Source: Thermoplasmata archaeon
GTDB taxonomy: Archaea > Thermoplasmatota > Thermoplasmata > Lutacidiplasmatales > UBA184
DNA: 49,970 nt
Direction: 5' to 3'
NCBI GenBank assembly: GCA_021798415.1
Contig: JAJZGO010000004.1
Location: 1 to 49,970, forward strand
Of this stretch, positions 7,212-15,774 are shown one piece after another. Each line of letters starts with the position of its first letter. Position 1 is the first letter of the stretch. A model generated the notes under the pieces. The model was not told where the DNA came from and did not search any database. It saw only the letters and a list, made by a program, of their open reading frames with translations. The position numbers were made by a program, and so were the translations under genes.

Positions 7212-8055
7212 CCTCGTCCACGGCCTTCGTGAACGCGTCCGCGAACCGGGAGAGTTCGGGGGAGCGGTGCTCCTCGAGCCGGCCGGCGTCGCCCAGCGCC
7301 GAGACCTCGGGGACGACGGGGAGCTCGGCCAGGACCGGGAGCCCGTACTCGGCTCCGACGGCGCGCACCCGGCTCGGACCGAAGAGCGAGATCCGTTCGC
7401 CGCAATGCGGGCACGTGAGGTACGCCATGTTGTCGACGACCCCGAGGAGGGCGACGTGGAGGTCGCGGGCCATGTTCATCGCCTTCTTGACGATCAGCGC
7501 GGCGAGGTCCTGGGGGGTCAGGACGAAGACCATCCCGTCGATCGGGATCGTCTGGAAGACCGTGAGCGGCACGTCGCTCGTTCCGGGCGGCATGTCGATG
7601 AGCAGGTAGTCGAGCGACCCCCAGTTGACGCCGCCGAAGAACTGCGTGATGAGCCGGGTGACGAGCGGTCCCCGCCAGATCACGGGCGTCTGCTCGTCCT
7701 CGACCATGAACTGCGAGGAGACGACCGAGATCCCGGTCCGGGACGACGCCGGCTCGATCCCCTCCCCGCGGTCGACGAGCGGTCCGGTGAGCCCGAGGAG
7801 CTTCGGGATCGACGGGCCGGTGATGTCCGCGTCGAGAATCCCCACGGAGAGGCCGCGTCGGCGCAGCTCGGTCGCGAGGAGGGCCGTGACCGACGACTTC
7901 CCGACCCCGCCCTTGCCGCTGCCGATCGCGACCACGTGGCGGACCGCGCCCTTGCTCATCCGCTGGAGCAGCCCGCGCGCCGGTGGCCGGACCCCGTGCG
8001 AGTGTCCTTCCGCGGACGGCGGTGGGGCGGGCGTCGCGCCGGGAGGAGCGGCCAT
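7183..8055 (-). CDS. Mrp/NBP35-family Fe-S cluster carrier ATPase
   Basis: A 290-aa deviant-Walker ATPase of the Mrp/ApbC/NBP35 family, which binds and transfers 4Fe-4S clusters to target proteins in the cytoplasm. The P-loop GSGKGGVGKS is at 45-54, DADITGPSIPKLLG and DMPPGTSD are the switch motifs, and the cluster-bridging CPHC lies in the C-terminal third. The first 35 residues are Pro/Ala rich with HSHG and probably flexible. A TATATAA box 23-29 bp upstream supports a leaderless start at 8055. The 3' end overlaps the TraB gene by 29 bp. Confidence 0.93.
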   Translation of the reverse strand: MAAPPGATPAPPPSAEGHSHGVRPPARGLLQRMSKGAVRHVVAIGSGKGGVGKSSVTALLATELRRRGLSVGILDADITGPSIPKLLGLTGPLVDRGEGIEPASSRTGISVVSSQFMVEDEQTPVIWRGPLVTRLITQFFGGVNWGSLDYLLIDMPPGTSDVPLTVFQTIPIDGMVFVLTPQDLAALIVKKAMNMARDLHVALLGVVDNMAYLTCPHCGERISLFGPSRVRAVGAEYGLPVLAELPVVPEVSALGDAGRLEEHRSPELSRFADAFTKAVDEVTKSSVRVL

Positions 8056-8077
8056 CCGGTTGCCACGGGGGTGCGGC

Positions 8078-8084
8078 TATATAA
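8078..8084. promoter_or_regulatory. Shared TATATAA box of divergent mrp and ADP-forming synthetase genes
   Basis: TATATAA stands 23-29 bp from the Mrp start (8055, minus) and 38-44 bp from the synthetase start (8122, plus). For the plus gene a GGGAG at 8111-8115 would act as Shine-Dalgarno, so the same box may give one leaderless and one leadered message. Confidence 0.6.
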
Positions 8085-8121
8085 CGCGAGACCCGTGCGA
8101 ACGACCGGTCGGGAGCGATCG

Positions 8122-10272
8122 ATGTCGGTGGGCCGATCGGCTGAGCTGGACGAGTTGTTCTGCCCGGCGTCGGTAGCGGTCGTCGGCGCCTCGAACCGTC
8201 CCGGCAAGGTCGGCACGATCCTCTTTCGCAACATCCTCGGGGCCGGCTTTCGGGGGGTCGCCTACCCCGTCAACCCGACCTGGAAGAGCGTCTCGGGGGT
8301 GCGCTGCTACCGGGACGTCGCGTCGCTCCCGGAGGCGCCCGACCTCGGGGTCGTGATCGTCCCGGCACCGGGGGTGGCGGACGTCGTCGAGGAGCTCGGC
8401 CGCGCCGGAACCCGGGGGGTCGTGATCATCTCGGCGGGATTCCGCGAGGTCGGCGACGCGGGCGCCCGGCTCGAGGCGGAGGTCGTCCGTCGCGCGGAGA
8501 AGTACGGCATGTCGCTCGTGGGACCGAACTGCTTCGGCGTCTTCAACACCGACCCCGAGGTGAGCCTCAACGCGACGTTCAGCGAGTCGCTCCCCCCGCG
8601 GGGGAACATCGCCTTCGTCTCCCAGAGCGGGGCGCTCGGCGCGGGGATCCTCCAGTACGGCATCGCGGAGCGGATCGGGTTCTCCCGTTTCGTCTCGGTC
8701 GGGAACCGGGCCGGCGTGGACGAGAACGACCTGTTGCACTCGCTCGGCCGGGACCCGGCGACGAAGGTGATCCTCCTCTACGTCGAGAGCCTCGCGAACG
8801 GGGAGCGGTTCCTCGAGGCGGCCCGCGCGGTGACGGAAGAGAAGCCCGTCCTCGTGATCAAGAGCGGGCGCACCGCCGCCGGCGAGCGCGCGGCGAAGAG
8901 CCACACGGGCTCGCTCGCCCAGTCGGGCCGGGACCTGCTCTTCGACGCCCTCTTCGAGCAGGCGGGCGTCCAGCGGGCGGAGACCCTCGGCGACCTCTTC
9001 CGGACCGCGAAGATCTTCGCGACCGGGCTCACCCTCGCGGGCCCCCGTCTCGCGATCCTCACGAACTCGGGCGGGCCGGGGATCGTGGCGGCCGACGCGG
9101 CGATCCGCCACGGCCTCGAGCTCCCGGCGCTGCCGGAATCGATCCGGTCCGAGATCGCCCGACGACTGCCCTCGATCGCGTCGGTCGGGAACCCCGTCGA
9201 CATGACCGCCGACGTCGGGGCCGACCAGTATCGCGAGGTGCTGCGGCTCCTCCTCGACGACCCCGGCGTCGACGCGGCGCTCGTGATCACTACGCCGGCG
9301 GGCACGATGACCGCGGACGCCGTCGCGCGGGCCGTGCTCGAGGCGAAGCGCACGTCGAAGAAGCCGATCACGGCCTGCCTCTTTGGCCTGAGCGACCTCT
9401 CGAAGGAAGTGACGTTCCTCGAGGAGAACGGCATCCCCACGTTCACCTTCCCCGAGGAGGCCGTCCAGGGACTCGGGAGCCTCGCGCGCTACCAGGCCTG
9501 GCGCACGCGCCCCCGCACCGAGGTGCGGTCGTTCCCGGTCGACCGGGCGAAGGCCCGCGAGGCGATCGACCAGGCCGCCCGCGACGGGACGCCGGTCCTG
9601 CCCGAGTACGCGGCCCGCGAGCTGCTGAGCGCGTACGGGATCCCGTTCCCGCCGGTCGCGCGCGTGCGGTCGGTCGACGAGGCCGTCGACGCCGCCGCGA
9701 GCATCGGGTTCCCGGTCGTGCTCAAGGTGGCTTCGCCCGACATCCCGCACAAGACCGACGTGGGCGGGGTCGCGCTCGGCCTCGACAGCCCCGCGAAGCT
9801 CCGGGCGGCGTGGGCGACCATGCAGGACGCGTTGCGCCGTCACGTGCCGACGGCCCGGATCGAGGGATTCGAGGTCGAGTCCCAGGTCCCGTCGGGGAAG
9901 GAGGTCCTGATCGGCGTCCAGCGCGACCGGAGCTTCGGGCCGGTCCTGGTCTTCGGGCTCGGCGGGATCTACGTCGAGGTCCTGCGGGACGTCACGTTCC
10001 GGCTCGCCCCGGTGCGGCCGCTCTCGGCGAAGCACATGGTCCAGTCGGTCAAGGCGTTCCCGCTCCTCGCGGGCGTACGCGGGGAGGCGCCGAGCGACCT
10101 CGAGGCGCTCGAAGAGGCGATCGAACGAGTCAGCCAGCTCGCGATCGACCTTCCCGAGGTCGTCGAGCTCGACATCAACCCGTTGATCGTGCGCGGGCGC
10201 GGCCAGGGCGTCGTCGCGGTCGACGCACGGGTCGTGCTCGCTCCGTCTTCCAGATCGGCACCGACGCCTTGA
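8122..10272 (+). CDS. acd: Acetyl/acyl-CoA synthetase (ADP-forming), fused alpha-beta chain
   Basis: A 716-aa enzyme making ATP from acyl-CoA, ADP and phosphate, the archaeal energy-conserving step of acetate formation. The N-terminal CoA-binding domain starts FCPASVAVVGASNRPGKVG; succinyl-CoA-ligase-like domains follow with LVGPNCFGVFN and AKSHTGSLA (the phosphohistidine His). The C-terminal ATP-grasp (beta) part contains LKVASPDIPHKTDVGGVALGL and ELDINPLIV. Alpha and beta are joined in one chain, as in many archaea and bacteria. Substrate choice (acetyl-, indoleacetyl- or other acyl-CoA) cannot be read off. The last 98 bp overlap moaE on the opposite strand. Confidence 0.93.
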   Translation: MSVGRSAELDELFCPASVAVVGASNRPGKVGTILFRNILGAGFRGVAYPVNPTWKSVSGVRCYRDVASLPEAPDLGVVIVPAPGVADVVEELGRAGTRGVVIISAGFREVGDAGARLEAEVVRRAEKYGMSLVGPNCFGVFNTDPEVSLNATFSESLPPRGNIAFVSQSGALGAGILQYGIAERIGFSRFVSVGNRAGVDENDLLHSLGRDPATKVILLYVESLANGERFLEAARAVTEEKPVLVIKSGRTAAGERAAKSHTGSLAQSGRDLLFDALFEQAGVQRAETLGDLFRTAKIFATGLTLAGPRLAILTNSGGPGIVAADAAIRHGLELPALPESIRSEIARRLPSIASVGNPVDMTADVGADQYREVLRLLLDDPGVDAALVITTPAGTMTADAVARAVLEAKRTSKKPITACLFGLSDLSKEVTFLEENGIPTFTFPEEAVQGLGSLARYQAWRTRPRTEVRSFPVDRAKAREAIDQAARDGTPVLPEYAARELLSAYGIPFPPVARVRSVDEAVDAAASIGFPVVLKVASPDIPHKTDVGGVALGLDSPAKLRAAWATMQDALRRHVPTARIEGFEVESQVPSGKEVLIGVQRDRSFGPVLVFGLGGIYVEVLRDVTFRLAPVRPLSAKHMVQSVKAFPLLAGVRGEAPSDLEALEEAIERVSQLAIDLPEVVELDINPLIVRGRGQGVVAVDARVVLAPSSRSAPTP

Positions 10273-10615
10273 GCTCGTCGATCAGGAACCGGGCGGCGTC
10301 GAACGCGGCGGCCCGGTGGGCGCACGCGGCGCCGACGACGACGGAGACCTCGCCGACCTTGAGCCGTCCGACGCGGTGCCAGAGCACGACGCGGCCCGCA
10401 CCGAAGCGCGCGCGCGCGTCGCGCTCGATCGCCGCGAGCCGCCGAAGGGCGGGCGCGCGGTGGGTCTCGTAGTCGAGGGCGAAGACTCGGCCTGCTCTGC
10501 CCCGGTCGGGGCGCACGCGCCCGGCGAAGACGACGACGCCTCCGAGCCCCGGGCCCTCGAGCGCCCGCATCGCGCCGGCGACGCTGAGCGTTCGATCGGT
10601 GAGGCGGACCGACAC
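10175..10615 (-). CDS. moaE: Molybdopterin synthase catalytic subunit MoaE
   Basis: A 146-aa MoaE, which with MoaD converts precursor Z (cPMP) into molybdopterin. Recognisable elements are GAMRALEGPGLGGVVVFAGRVR, LDYETHRAPALRRL, VVLWHRVGRLKVGEVSVVV, and the catalytic C-terminal FDAARFLIDELKASVPIWKTE with its conserved lysines. I start at the GTG 10615, two bases after the moaD stop, rather than the longer track ORF, whose extra N-terminus is moaD read in the wrong frame. About 25 Arg/Pro-rich residues after WKTE are antisense to the acyl-CoA synthetase gene and look like run-on to the next stop. Confidence 0.9.
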   Translation of the reverse strand: MSVRLTDRTLSVAGAMRALEGPGLGGVVVFAGRVRPDRGRAGRVFALDYETHRAPALRRLAAIERDARARFGAGRVVLWHRVGRLKVGEVSVVVGAACAHRAAAFDAARFLIDELKASVPIWKTERARPVRRPRRRPGRARARSTG

Positions 10616-10617
10616 GG

Positions 10618-10884
10618 CTAGCCCCCCCCGTACGGCGGATGGACGGCGAACTCGTCCCCCGGGCGGATCGGCGTCGAGAGGTCGTGGAGGTACTCGCCGT
10701 TGTGCACGAACCGGCTCGCCCGCAGCGCGAGGCCGAGCCGCGGGTACGTTCGGGCGAGGGCCCGCACGAGCGCGTCGGCGCGTACGCCGTCGGGAGAGAC
10801 CGGCCAGTCGAGCGTTCGGCGCCCGAGCGCTTCGCGCGCGGAGGCGAACAGGAGGATGACGACTCGGGAGCGACGACGCGTCAC
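10618..10884 (-). CDS. moaD: Molybdopterin synthase sulfur carrier subunit MoaD
   Basis: An 88-aa ubiquitin-fold protein that carries the thiocarboxylate used by MoaE. It starts (GTG) with an Arg-rich stretch, then VVILLFASAREALG, the characteristic RFVHNGEYLHDLSTPIRPGDEFAVHPPYGGG, and ends in the Gly-Gly tail that is adenylated and thiolated. The ORF track hides it inside a longer 199-aa frame. It is immediately upstream of moaE (2-bp gap), so the two subunits are made from one message. Confidence 0.88.
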   Translation of the reverse strand: MTRRRSRVVILLFASAREALGRRTLDWPVSPDGVRADALVRALARTYPRLGLALRASRFVHNGEYLHDLSTPIRPGDEFAVHPPYGGG

Positions 10885-10946
10885 ACCGGGGCCAGAGGGG
10901 CCGCCAGGCGTAAAACCTGCGCCGGGCCGACGGAGCGCACAACCGA

Positions 10947-10953
10947 TTAATAC
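10947..10953 (+). promoter_or_regulatory. TATA-like box for the 2-oxoacid oxidoreductase operon
   Basis: TTAATAC ends 22 bp before the ATG at 10975, fitting a leaderless transcript. Confidence 0.55.
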
Positions 10954-10974
10954 GGACCCTGGCTCAAACGCCCG

Positions 10975-12729
10975 ATGGCCGAGATCGCGGTCCGCGTGGG
11001 CGGCCAGGCGGGCGACGGCATCCAATCGATCGGCGAGGCGCTCGCCCGCGGGTTCTCGCGGATGGGCTTGCACGTTTTCGGTCTCACCGCCTACCAGTCG
11101 GTGATCCGGGGCGGCCACGTCTGGTTCCAGGCCCGCGCCTCCGACGGCCGTCCGTACTCTCCGGGGGACGCGGCGGACATCCTCTACGCCCTCGACAAGG
11201 CGACGGTCGAGATCCACGCGGCCGCGCTGCGCCCGGGGGGGACGGTCATCTACGACCCCGAGAAGTTCGCCCTCCCGCCGTCGGACCTACCGGCGGGAGT
11301 GCAGGCGCTCGGTGTGCCGACGCTCGCGATCGCGCGCAAGTTCACGAGCCAGTCGATCCTGCAGAACGCGGGCGGCCTCGGGGCGGCGGCGTTCCTCGCC
11401 GGGATCCCGCTCGACCTCCTCCACCAGATCCTCCTCGACTCGTTCGGCCGCAAGGCCGGTGACGTCGTCACCTGGAACACGGGGGCGAGCGCGGAGGGTT
11501 ACCGATTCGCCGAGGCGCACGCGAGCGTCTGCGCCCGCGCCCTCTCCAAGCGGGGCGCCCCGAAGCTCCTGATGACGGGCAACCAGGCGATCGCCCTCGG
11601 GGCGGCGGCGGCCGGGCTCAAGTTCCTGGCCCAGTACCCCATGACCCCCGCCTCCTCGATCATGCACTGGCTCGCCGCCCACGCCCAGACGCTGGGGATC
11701 GTCGTGAAGCAGGCCGAGGACGAGCTCGCGGCGATCAACATGGCGATCGGGGCGTCGTTCGGCGGCGTCCGGTCGATGACGGCGACCAGCGGAGGCGGCT
11801 TCGCCCTGATGGTCGAGGCGCTCGGGATGGCCGGGATGACCGAGACCCCGGTCGTGGTCGTCGAGTCGCAGCGGGCGGGCCCGTCGACGGGACTCCCGAC
11901 CAAGACGGAGCAGGGCGACCTCAACCTGATGCTCGGCGCCGGTCAGGGCGAGTTCCCCCGGGCGATCCTCGCCCCGTCGAACCCGGCGGAAGCGTACCGC
12001 GCCGCGATCGACGCGTTCCGTCTCGCCGAGGAATGGCAGACGCCGGTCCTGCTCGCGAGCGACCTCCATCTCTCCGAAAACCTGATGACGGTCGACCGGG
12101 AGGAGGTCGACCTCGACGTGCCGGTTCCGTCGCTCTTCACGGTGACCCCGAACGGGCACACCTACCAGCGCTACCAGTACACCGAGTCGGGGGTCTCCCC
12201 CCGCGCTCTGCCGGGCCAGCCGGGCCTCGAGTTCGTCGCCGGCTCGGACGAGCACGACGAGCGGGGCCACCTCGTCTCGGACATTCGGGCCGGCATCCCG
12301 GTCTGGGTCTCCGAGCGCCGGCGGATGATGGAGAAGCGCATGAAGAAGCTCGAGGGGCTCGCGAAGGACGCCCCGCCGCCGGTCCTCGAAGGCACCGCCG
12401 GCGCCCCGCTCACGTTCGTCGCGTGGGGTTCGACCGTCGGAGCGGTCCGTGACGCCCAGGCCGAGCTCGCCGCCACCGGGCACCCGACGAACCTCCTCCA
12501 CTTCCCGACCGTCTATCCGCTCGACCTCCCGGCGACCCGCCGCCTGCTCGCCGTCGCCCATCGGACGCTCCTGGTCGAGGCGAACTACTCCGGCCAATTC
12601 GGTCGCCTTTTGCGCGCGGAGACCGGCGTCGAGCTTCGAGAGCGGTTGCTCAAGTACGACGGAGAACCCTTCCTCCCGCACGAGATCGTCGCGCGGGCCC
12701 TCGAGGTGCTGAACGATGTCCGAAAGTAG
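10975..12729 (+). CDS. 2-oxoacid:ferredoxin oxidoreductase, fused gamma-alpha subunit
   Basis: A 584-aa chain with an N-terminal gamma-type domain (VGGQAGDGIQSIGEALARGFSRMG, residues 5-28) followed by the alpha pyrimidine-binding domain with YPMTPASS near residue 221, ADDELAAINMAIGASFGGVR-like and TATSGGGFALM elements. This is the two-subunit layout known from Sulfolobus OFOR and from many KorA proteins. The enzyme oxidises 2-oxoglutarate or other 2-oxoacids to acyl-CoA, reducing ferredoxin, and would feed the ADP-forming synthetase encoded just upstream. The YPMTP motif deviates slightly from the usual YPITP. The stop overlaps the beta gene by 14 bp. Confidence 0.92.
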   Translation: MAEIAVRVGGQAGDGIQSIGEALARGFSRMGLHVFGLTAYQSVIRGGHVWFQARASDGRPYSPGDAADILYALDKATVEIHAAALRPGGTVIYDPEKFALPPSDLPAGVQALGVPTLAIARKFTSQSILQNAGGLGAAAFLAGIPLDLLHQILLDSFGRKAGDVVTWNTGASAEGYRFAEAHASVCARALSKRGAPKLLMTGNQAIALGAAAAGLKFLAQYPMTPASSIMHWLAAHAQTLGIVVKQAEDELAAINMAIGASFGGVRSMTATSGGGFALMVEALGMAGMTETPVVVVESQRAGPSTGLPTKTEQGDLNLMLGAGQGEFPRAILAPSNPAEAYRAAIDAFRLAEEWQTPVLLASDLHLSENLMTVDREEVDLDVPVPSLFTVTPNGHTYQRYQYTESGVSPRALPGQPGLEFVAGSDEHDERGHLVSDIRAGIPVWVSERRRMMEKRMKKLEGLAKDAPPPVLEGTAGAPLTFVAWGSTVGAVRDAQAELAATGHPTNLLHFPTVYPLDLPATRRLLAVAHRTLLVEANYSGQFGRLLRAETGVELRERLLKYDGEPFLPHEIVARALEVLNDVRK

Positions 12730-13615
12730 TGCGACCGCCGCGCCCCAGCCGATCGGAACGCCCCTGCCGGTCGTCGGCAAGTCCGACATCAAGCCGACGT
12801 GGTGCCCCGGCTGCGGGGATTTCGGCGTCATCGCCGCGGTCGAGACGGCGCTCAAGCGGCTTAAGATTCCGCGGCACAACGTGGTCCTGGTCTCGGGAAT
12901 CGGTTGCTCGTCGAACCTTCCCCACTTCCTCGGCGCCTACGGATTCCACGCGATCCACGGCCGGGCGCTGCCGGTCGCGGAAGGGATCCGGTGGGCGAAC
13001 CACGGCCTCACGGTCGTCGGTACGGGCGGCGACGGTGACGGGTTCGGCATCGGGGCGGGCCACTTCGTCCACGCGATGCGTCGCAACGTCGACCTCACGT
13101 ACGTCACCATGGACAACCAGATCTACGGGCTCACGACCGGCCAGGCGAGCCCCACGTCGACCCTCGGCCAGAAGACGAAGTCCACGCCCGCGGGGGTCAT
13201 CGAGAACCCGATCGACCCGATCGCGCTCGCGCTGGCGAGCGGCGCGACGTACGTGGCGCGAGGCTTTTCGGGCGACGTGAAGCACCTCACCGACCTCGTG
13301 GCGAACGGGATCACGCACCACGGGTTCTCGTTCGTGGACGTCTTCAGCCCGTGCGTCACCTACAACAAGATCAACACGTTCGACTTCTTCCGCCAGCGCG
13401 TCTACAAGCTCGAGAGCGCGGGCCACGACCCCACCGACCTCGTGGCCGCTTGGCAGCGCTCGCTCGAGTGGGGGGAGAAGATCCCGATCGGCCTCTTCTA
13501 CCGGACGGAGAAACCGACGTACGAGGACCTCGAGGAGGTCCTCTCCGCCGGCCCGCTCGCGCTCCAGCCGGCGGGGCTCCACGGCAAGGAGAAGCTGCTC
13601 GAGGAATTCGTCTAG
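12716..13615 (+). CDS. 2-oxoacid:ferredoxin oxidoreductase, beta (TPP-binding) subunit
   Basis: A 299-aa thiamine-diphosphate subunit partnering the gamma-alpha chain. Fe-S cysteines are C30 and C33 in WCPGCGDFG, with another in GIGCSSNLPH; the TPP/Mg motif GGDGDGFGIG begins near residue 104 and continues to DNQIYGLTTGQASPTS. FVDVFSPCVTYNKINTFDFFRQR is the typical C-terminal segment supplying a further cluster cysteine. It starts within the last codons of the alpha gene (14-bp overlap), so translation is coupled. No separate ferredoxin-like delta subunit is present, as expected for this enzyme class. Confidence 0.93.
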   Translation: MSESSATAAPQPIGTPLPVVGKSDIKPTWCPGCGDFGVIAAVETALKRLKIPRHNVVLVSGIGCSSNLPHFLGAYGFHAIHGRALPVAEGIRWANHGLTVVGTGGDGDGFGIGAGHFVHAMRRNVDLTYVTMDNQIYGLTTGQASPTSTLGQKTKSTPAGVIENPIDPIALALASGATYVARGFSGDVKHLTDLVANGITHHGFSFVDVFSPCVTYNKINTFDFFRQRVYKLESAGHDPTDLVAAWQRSLEWGEKIPIGLFYRTEKPTYEDLEEVLSAGPLALQPAGLHGKEKLLEEFV

Positions 13616-13625
13616 GCGGGGGGCG

Positions 13626-15683
13626 CTAGCCGAGCGCGCAGCCGAAGAGGTAGGCGCTTCCGTTCTCGTCGAGCAGCGGGAACGTCGTCGGGTCGGCGAG
13701 GAGCGGCGCGGGAGAGAACGGCGGCCAGAGCCGAGTGTTCGCGCCCGTGACGACGATCGCGTCGATCGCGAGGGCGGAGAGGGCGCGCCGGCCGGCGGCG
13801 TCGAGCGTCGCGTTCGAGAGTTCGGAGACGAGCAGGCGATAGGAGGCGTTCCCGTACCACCACCCCGGCACGAGCGGGTAGACGAGGACGAGGTCGCTCG
13901 CGTAGCCGGGCAGGAAGTCGGCGGCGCTTCCCGGCGCGACCAGGACCCGTGCGCCCGCCGGCAGCTGCGCCCCCGCGGACGCGATCAGCGCGAGCTCTTG
14001 CGCCGTCACGTTGCCGAAGTCGCCGTAGAGCGTGGAGAGCACCGGGGGGAGCGCGGTCGGTGTGAGAGCGACTCCCGGGACCACGATCGCGAGCGCGATC
14101 GCGAGCGACACGACCGCGCGACGGGGCTCGAACGGCGCGGGTCGGGCGCGGGACCTCCCCCCCGCCGTCCGGGCGGTCGTCACGCGGTCGTCGTCGGACC
14201 GGCCGAGCCAGCCGGCGAACCGTTCGAGCGCGAGGACGAGCGGAAGCGCGGCGACGAGCGCGTACAGCGAGAGGAGGTAGAGCGAGAGCTCTCCCGCGCT
14301 CGTCACCGATTCGACCGCGACCGCCGGGGGAAACCCGCTCGACGCCGCCCAGAGCACCGCGAGGAGGCCGACGATCGCGGCGACGGCGGCCGCGGCGAAC
14401 CGGCGGAATGCCCCGAGGTAGCGGGCGAGGGCCGAGTCGCCGCCCACGACCACGAGGAGGCCGAGCCCGACCACGAGCAGCACGGCGAGCTCGAGCCGGA
14501 GCGCGGGGACCGCGCTGAACTGGACGTCCTGGGGTCGGAAGAGGAACGGGTCGATGCTCCCGATGAACTGCGCGCTCGAGATCCCGGTCGGACTGCCGGC
14601 CGGTGCGGCCGCGGCGCCCGGGACGAACCCCGGGCTCGAGCGGCCGAGGGTGAGGACGTAGAGCGAGGGGGCGACGCCGACCAGGGAAGCGCCGACCGCG
14701 ACGGCCCAGCGTGCGACCCAGGTCCGCGCGCGTCCCCCGAACCGCGGCCACGCGAGGGCGCCCGCGATCGGCAGCGCGACGAACAACCACTCGGGACCGA
14801 CGGGGTTGAGCGCGGCGGCGTACCCCGCGAGCAGGCCGAACCCCACGGCTTCGCCGAGCGACGGCGGCGAATCCCGCGTCCACGACGTCGCCCGCCCGCA
14901 GAGCAAGAGGACGAGCGGGAAGGCGAAGACGAAGTCGTTGCTCCCCGAAACGATCGTCCGCGTCGCGGGCGCGAGCCACGCGAGGACGAGGGCCGTCGCG
15001 ACGCCCGCGCGGTCGCTCGCGAACAGGCGGCGACCGAGGACGAACGCGCCGAGCGGCGCGAGGGCGAAGAAGAGCGGAGTGACGAGGAGGCTCGTACGGG
15101 CCGGCGGGAGGCCAAAGACGAGCTGGGCCCAGCCGAGCCAGACCGTCGTTCCTTGGGGGTAGAGGATCGCCGGGGCGGCGTACGGCTGGAACGAGAGCGG
15201 GATCGAGTGGTGCGAGAGAAGGAGCGCGACGTAGGTCGTCAGGAGGCCCGAGTCGAACGTGTTGCCCGTGCCGACGGGTCCAACGACCGCGAGCTCCACC
15301 GCGAAGAGCGCGAGCGCCGAGACGAGCACGACGAGCGACCCCGGCCGTACGAGGCGGGCGAGCGACCCCGCGACCTCTTCCCCGAGCGTTCCGCCGGGCC
15401 GCCCGCGGGCGAAAAGGAGCCCGAGCCCGACGGCCGCCGCGACCGGGAGGCCGAGGACGACCGGGGCCACGAACAGGCCGAGCGGAAGCGCCGCGAGGAG
15501 GTAAAGGACCGCGCCGCCGAGGTAGAAGTCGAGGAGCACGGCCTCGATCGGCTCGTCGGTCCGCCACCCGGCGAACCGACGGCCGACGAGCCGACGCACG
15601 AACTCGCCGAGGACGGCGGCCGACGCTGCCCAGAGGACGAGGCCGACGGCCCACACGGCACCGGACGGCCCGGGAAGGTCCAC
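13626..15683 (-). CDS. Large polytopic membrane protein, GT-C glycosyltransferase-like
   Basis: A 685-aa protein with about a dozen hydrophobic helices over residues 1-520 (for example VWAVGLVLWAASAAVLG, ALFAVELAVVG, AVSLAIALAIVVPGVAL) and a C-terminal soluble domain of about 150 residues. The size, topology and the loop after the early helices (TFDSGLLTTYVALLLSHHSIPL) resemble GT-C enzymes that use lipid-linked sugars, but no diagnostic catalytic motif is certain. The C-terminal domain contains four N-glycosylation sequons (NVT, NAS, NAT, NGS), arguing that it faces outside. It diverges from a Wzx-like flippase across 91 bp, so a role in surface glycan assembly is inferred. GTG start; TTATA 32-36 bp upstream. 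Confidence 0.7.
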   Translation of the reverse strand: MDLPGPSGAVWAVGLVLWAASAAVLGEFVRRLVGRRFAGWRTDEPIEAVLLDFYLGGAVLYLLAALPLGLFVAPVVLGLPVAAAVGLGLLFARGRPGGTLGEEVAGSLARLVRPGSLVVLVSALALFAVELAVVGPVGTGNTFDSGLLTTYVALLLSHHSIPLSFQPYAAPAILYPQGTTVWLGWAQLVFGLPPARTSLLVTPLFFALAPLGAFVLGRRLFASDRAGVATALVLAWLAPATRTIVSGSNDFVFAFPLVLLLCGRATSWTRDSPPSLGEAVGFGLLAGYAAALNPVGPEWLFVALPIAGALAWPRFGGRARTWVARWAVAVGASLVGVAPSLYVLTLGRSSPGFVPGAAAAPAGSPTGISSAQFIGSIDPFLFRPQDVQFSAVPALRLELAVLLVVGLGLLVVVGGDSALARYLGAFRRFAAAAVAAIVGLLAVLWAASSGFPPAVAVESVTSAGELSLYLLSLYALVAALPLVLALERFAGWLGRSDDDRVTTARTAGGRSRARPAPFEPRRAVVSLAIALAIVVPGVALTPTALPPVLSTLYGDFGNVTAQELALIASAGAQLPAGARVLVAPGSAADFLPGYASDLVLVYPLVPGWWYGNASYRLLVSELSNATLDAAGRRALSALAIDAIVVTGANTRLWPPFSPAPLLADPTTFPLLDENGSAYLFGCALG

Positions 15684-15714
15684 GGGGAGGCGAGCCGCCG
15701 GCGACTTATAGAAT

Positions 15715-15719
15715 CCTAC
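15715..15719 (-). promoter_or_regulatory. TATA-like box for the GT-C-like gene
   Basis: TTATA (TATAA on the minus strand) is 32-36 bp upstream of the GTG at 15683, implying a leader of only several bases. Confidence 0.45.
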
Positions 15720-15734
15720 CGGCCCACCGGAACG

Positions 15735-15740
15735 TATTTA
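15735..15740 (+). promoter_or_regulatory. TATA-like box for the flippase gene
   Basis: TATTTA is 35-40 bp upstream of the GTG at 15775. It is a separate element from the minus-strand box 16 bp away, so the divergent pair has two promoters in a 91-bp gap. Confidence 0.45.
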
Positions 15741-15774
15741 CCCCACAATCGCAGCCCCCCTGCGGACGTGGGCG

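Noticed and set aside
8077-10035. 652-aa minus-strand ORF opposite the acyl-CoA synthetase
   Set aside because: It is an antisense shadow with no recognisable domain, while the plus-strand gene has full family motifs.
10618-11217. 199-aa ORF as a single protein
   Set aside because: Only its C-terminal 88 residues match MoaD; the N-terminal part is antisense to the OFOR gene and its promoter.
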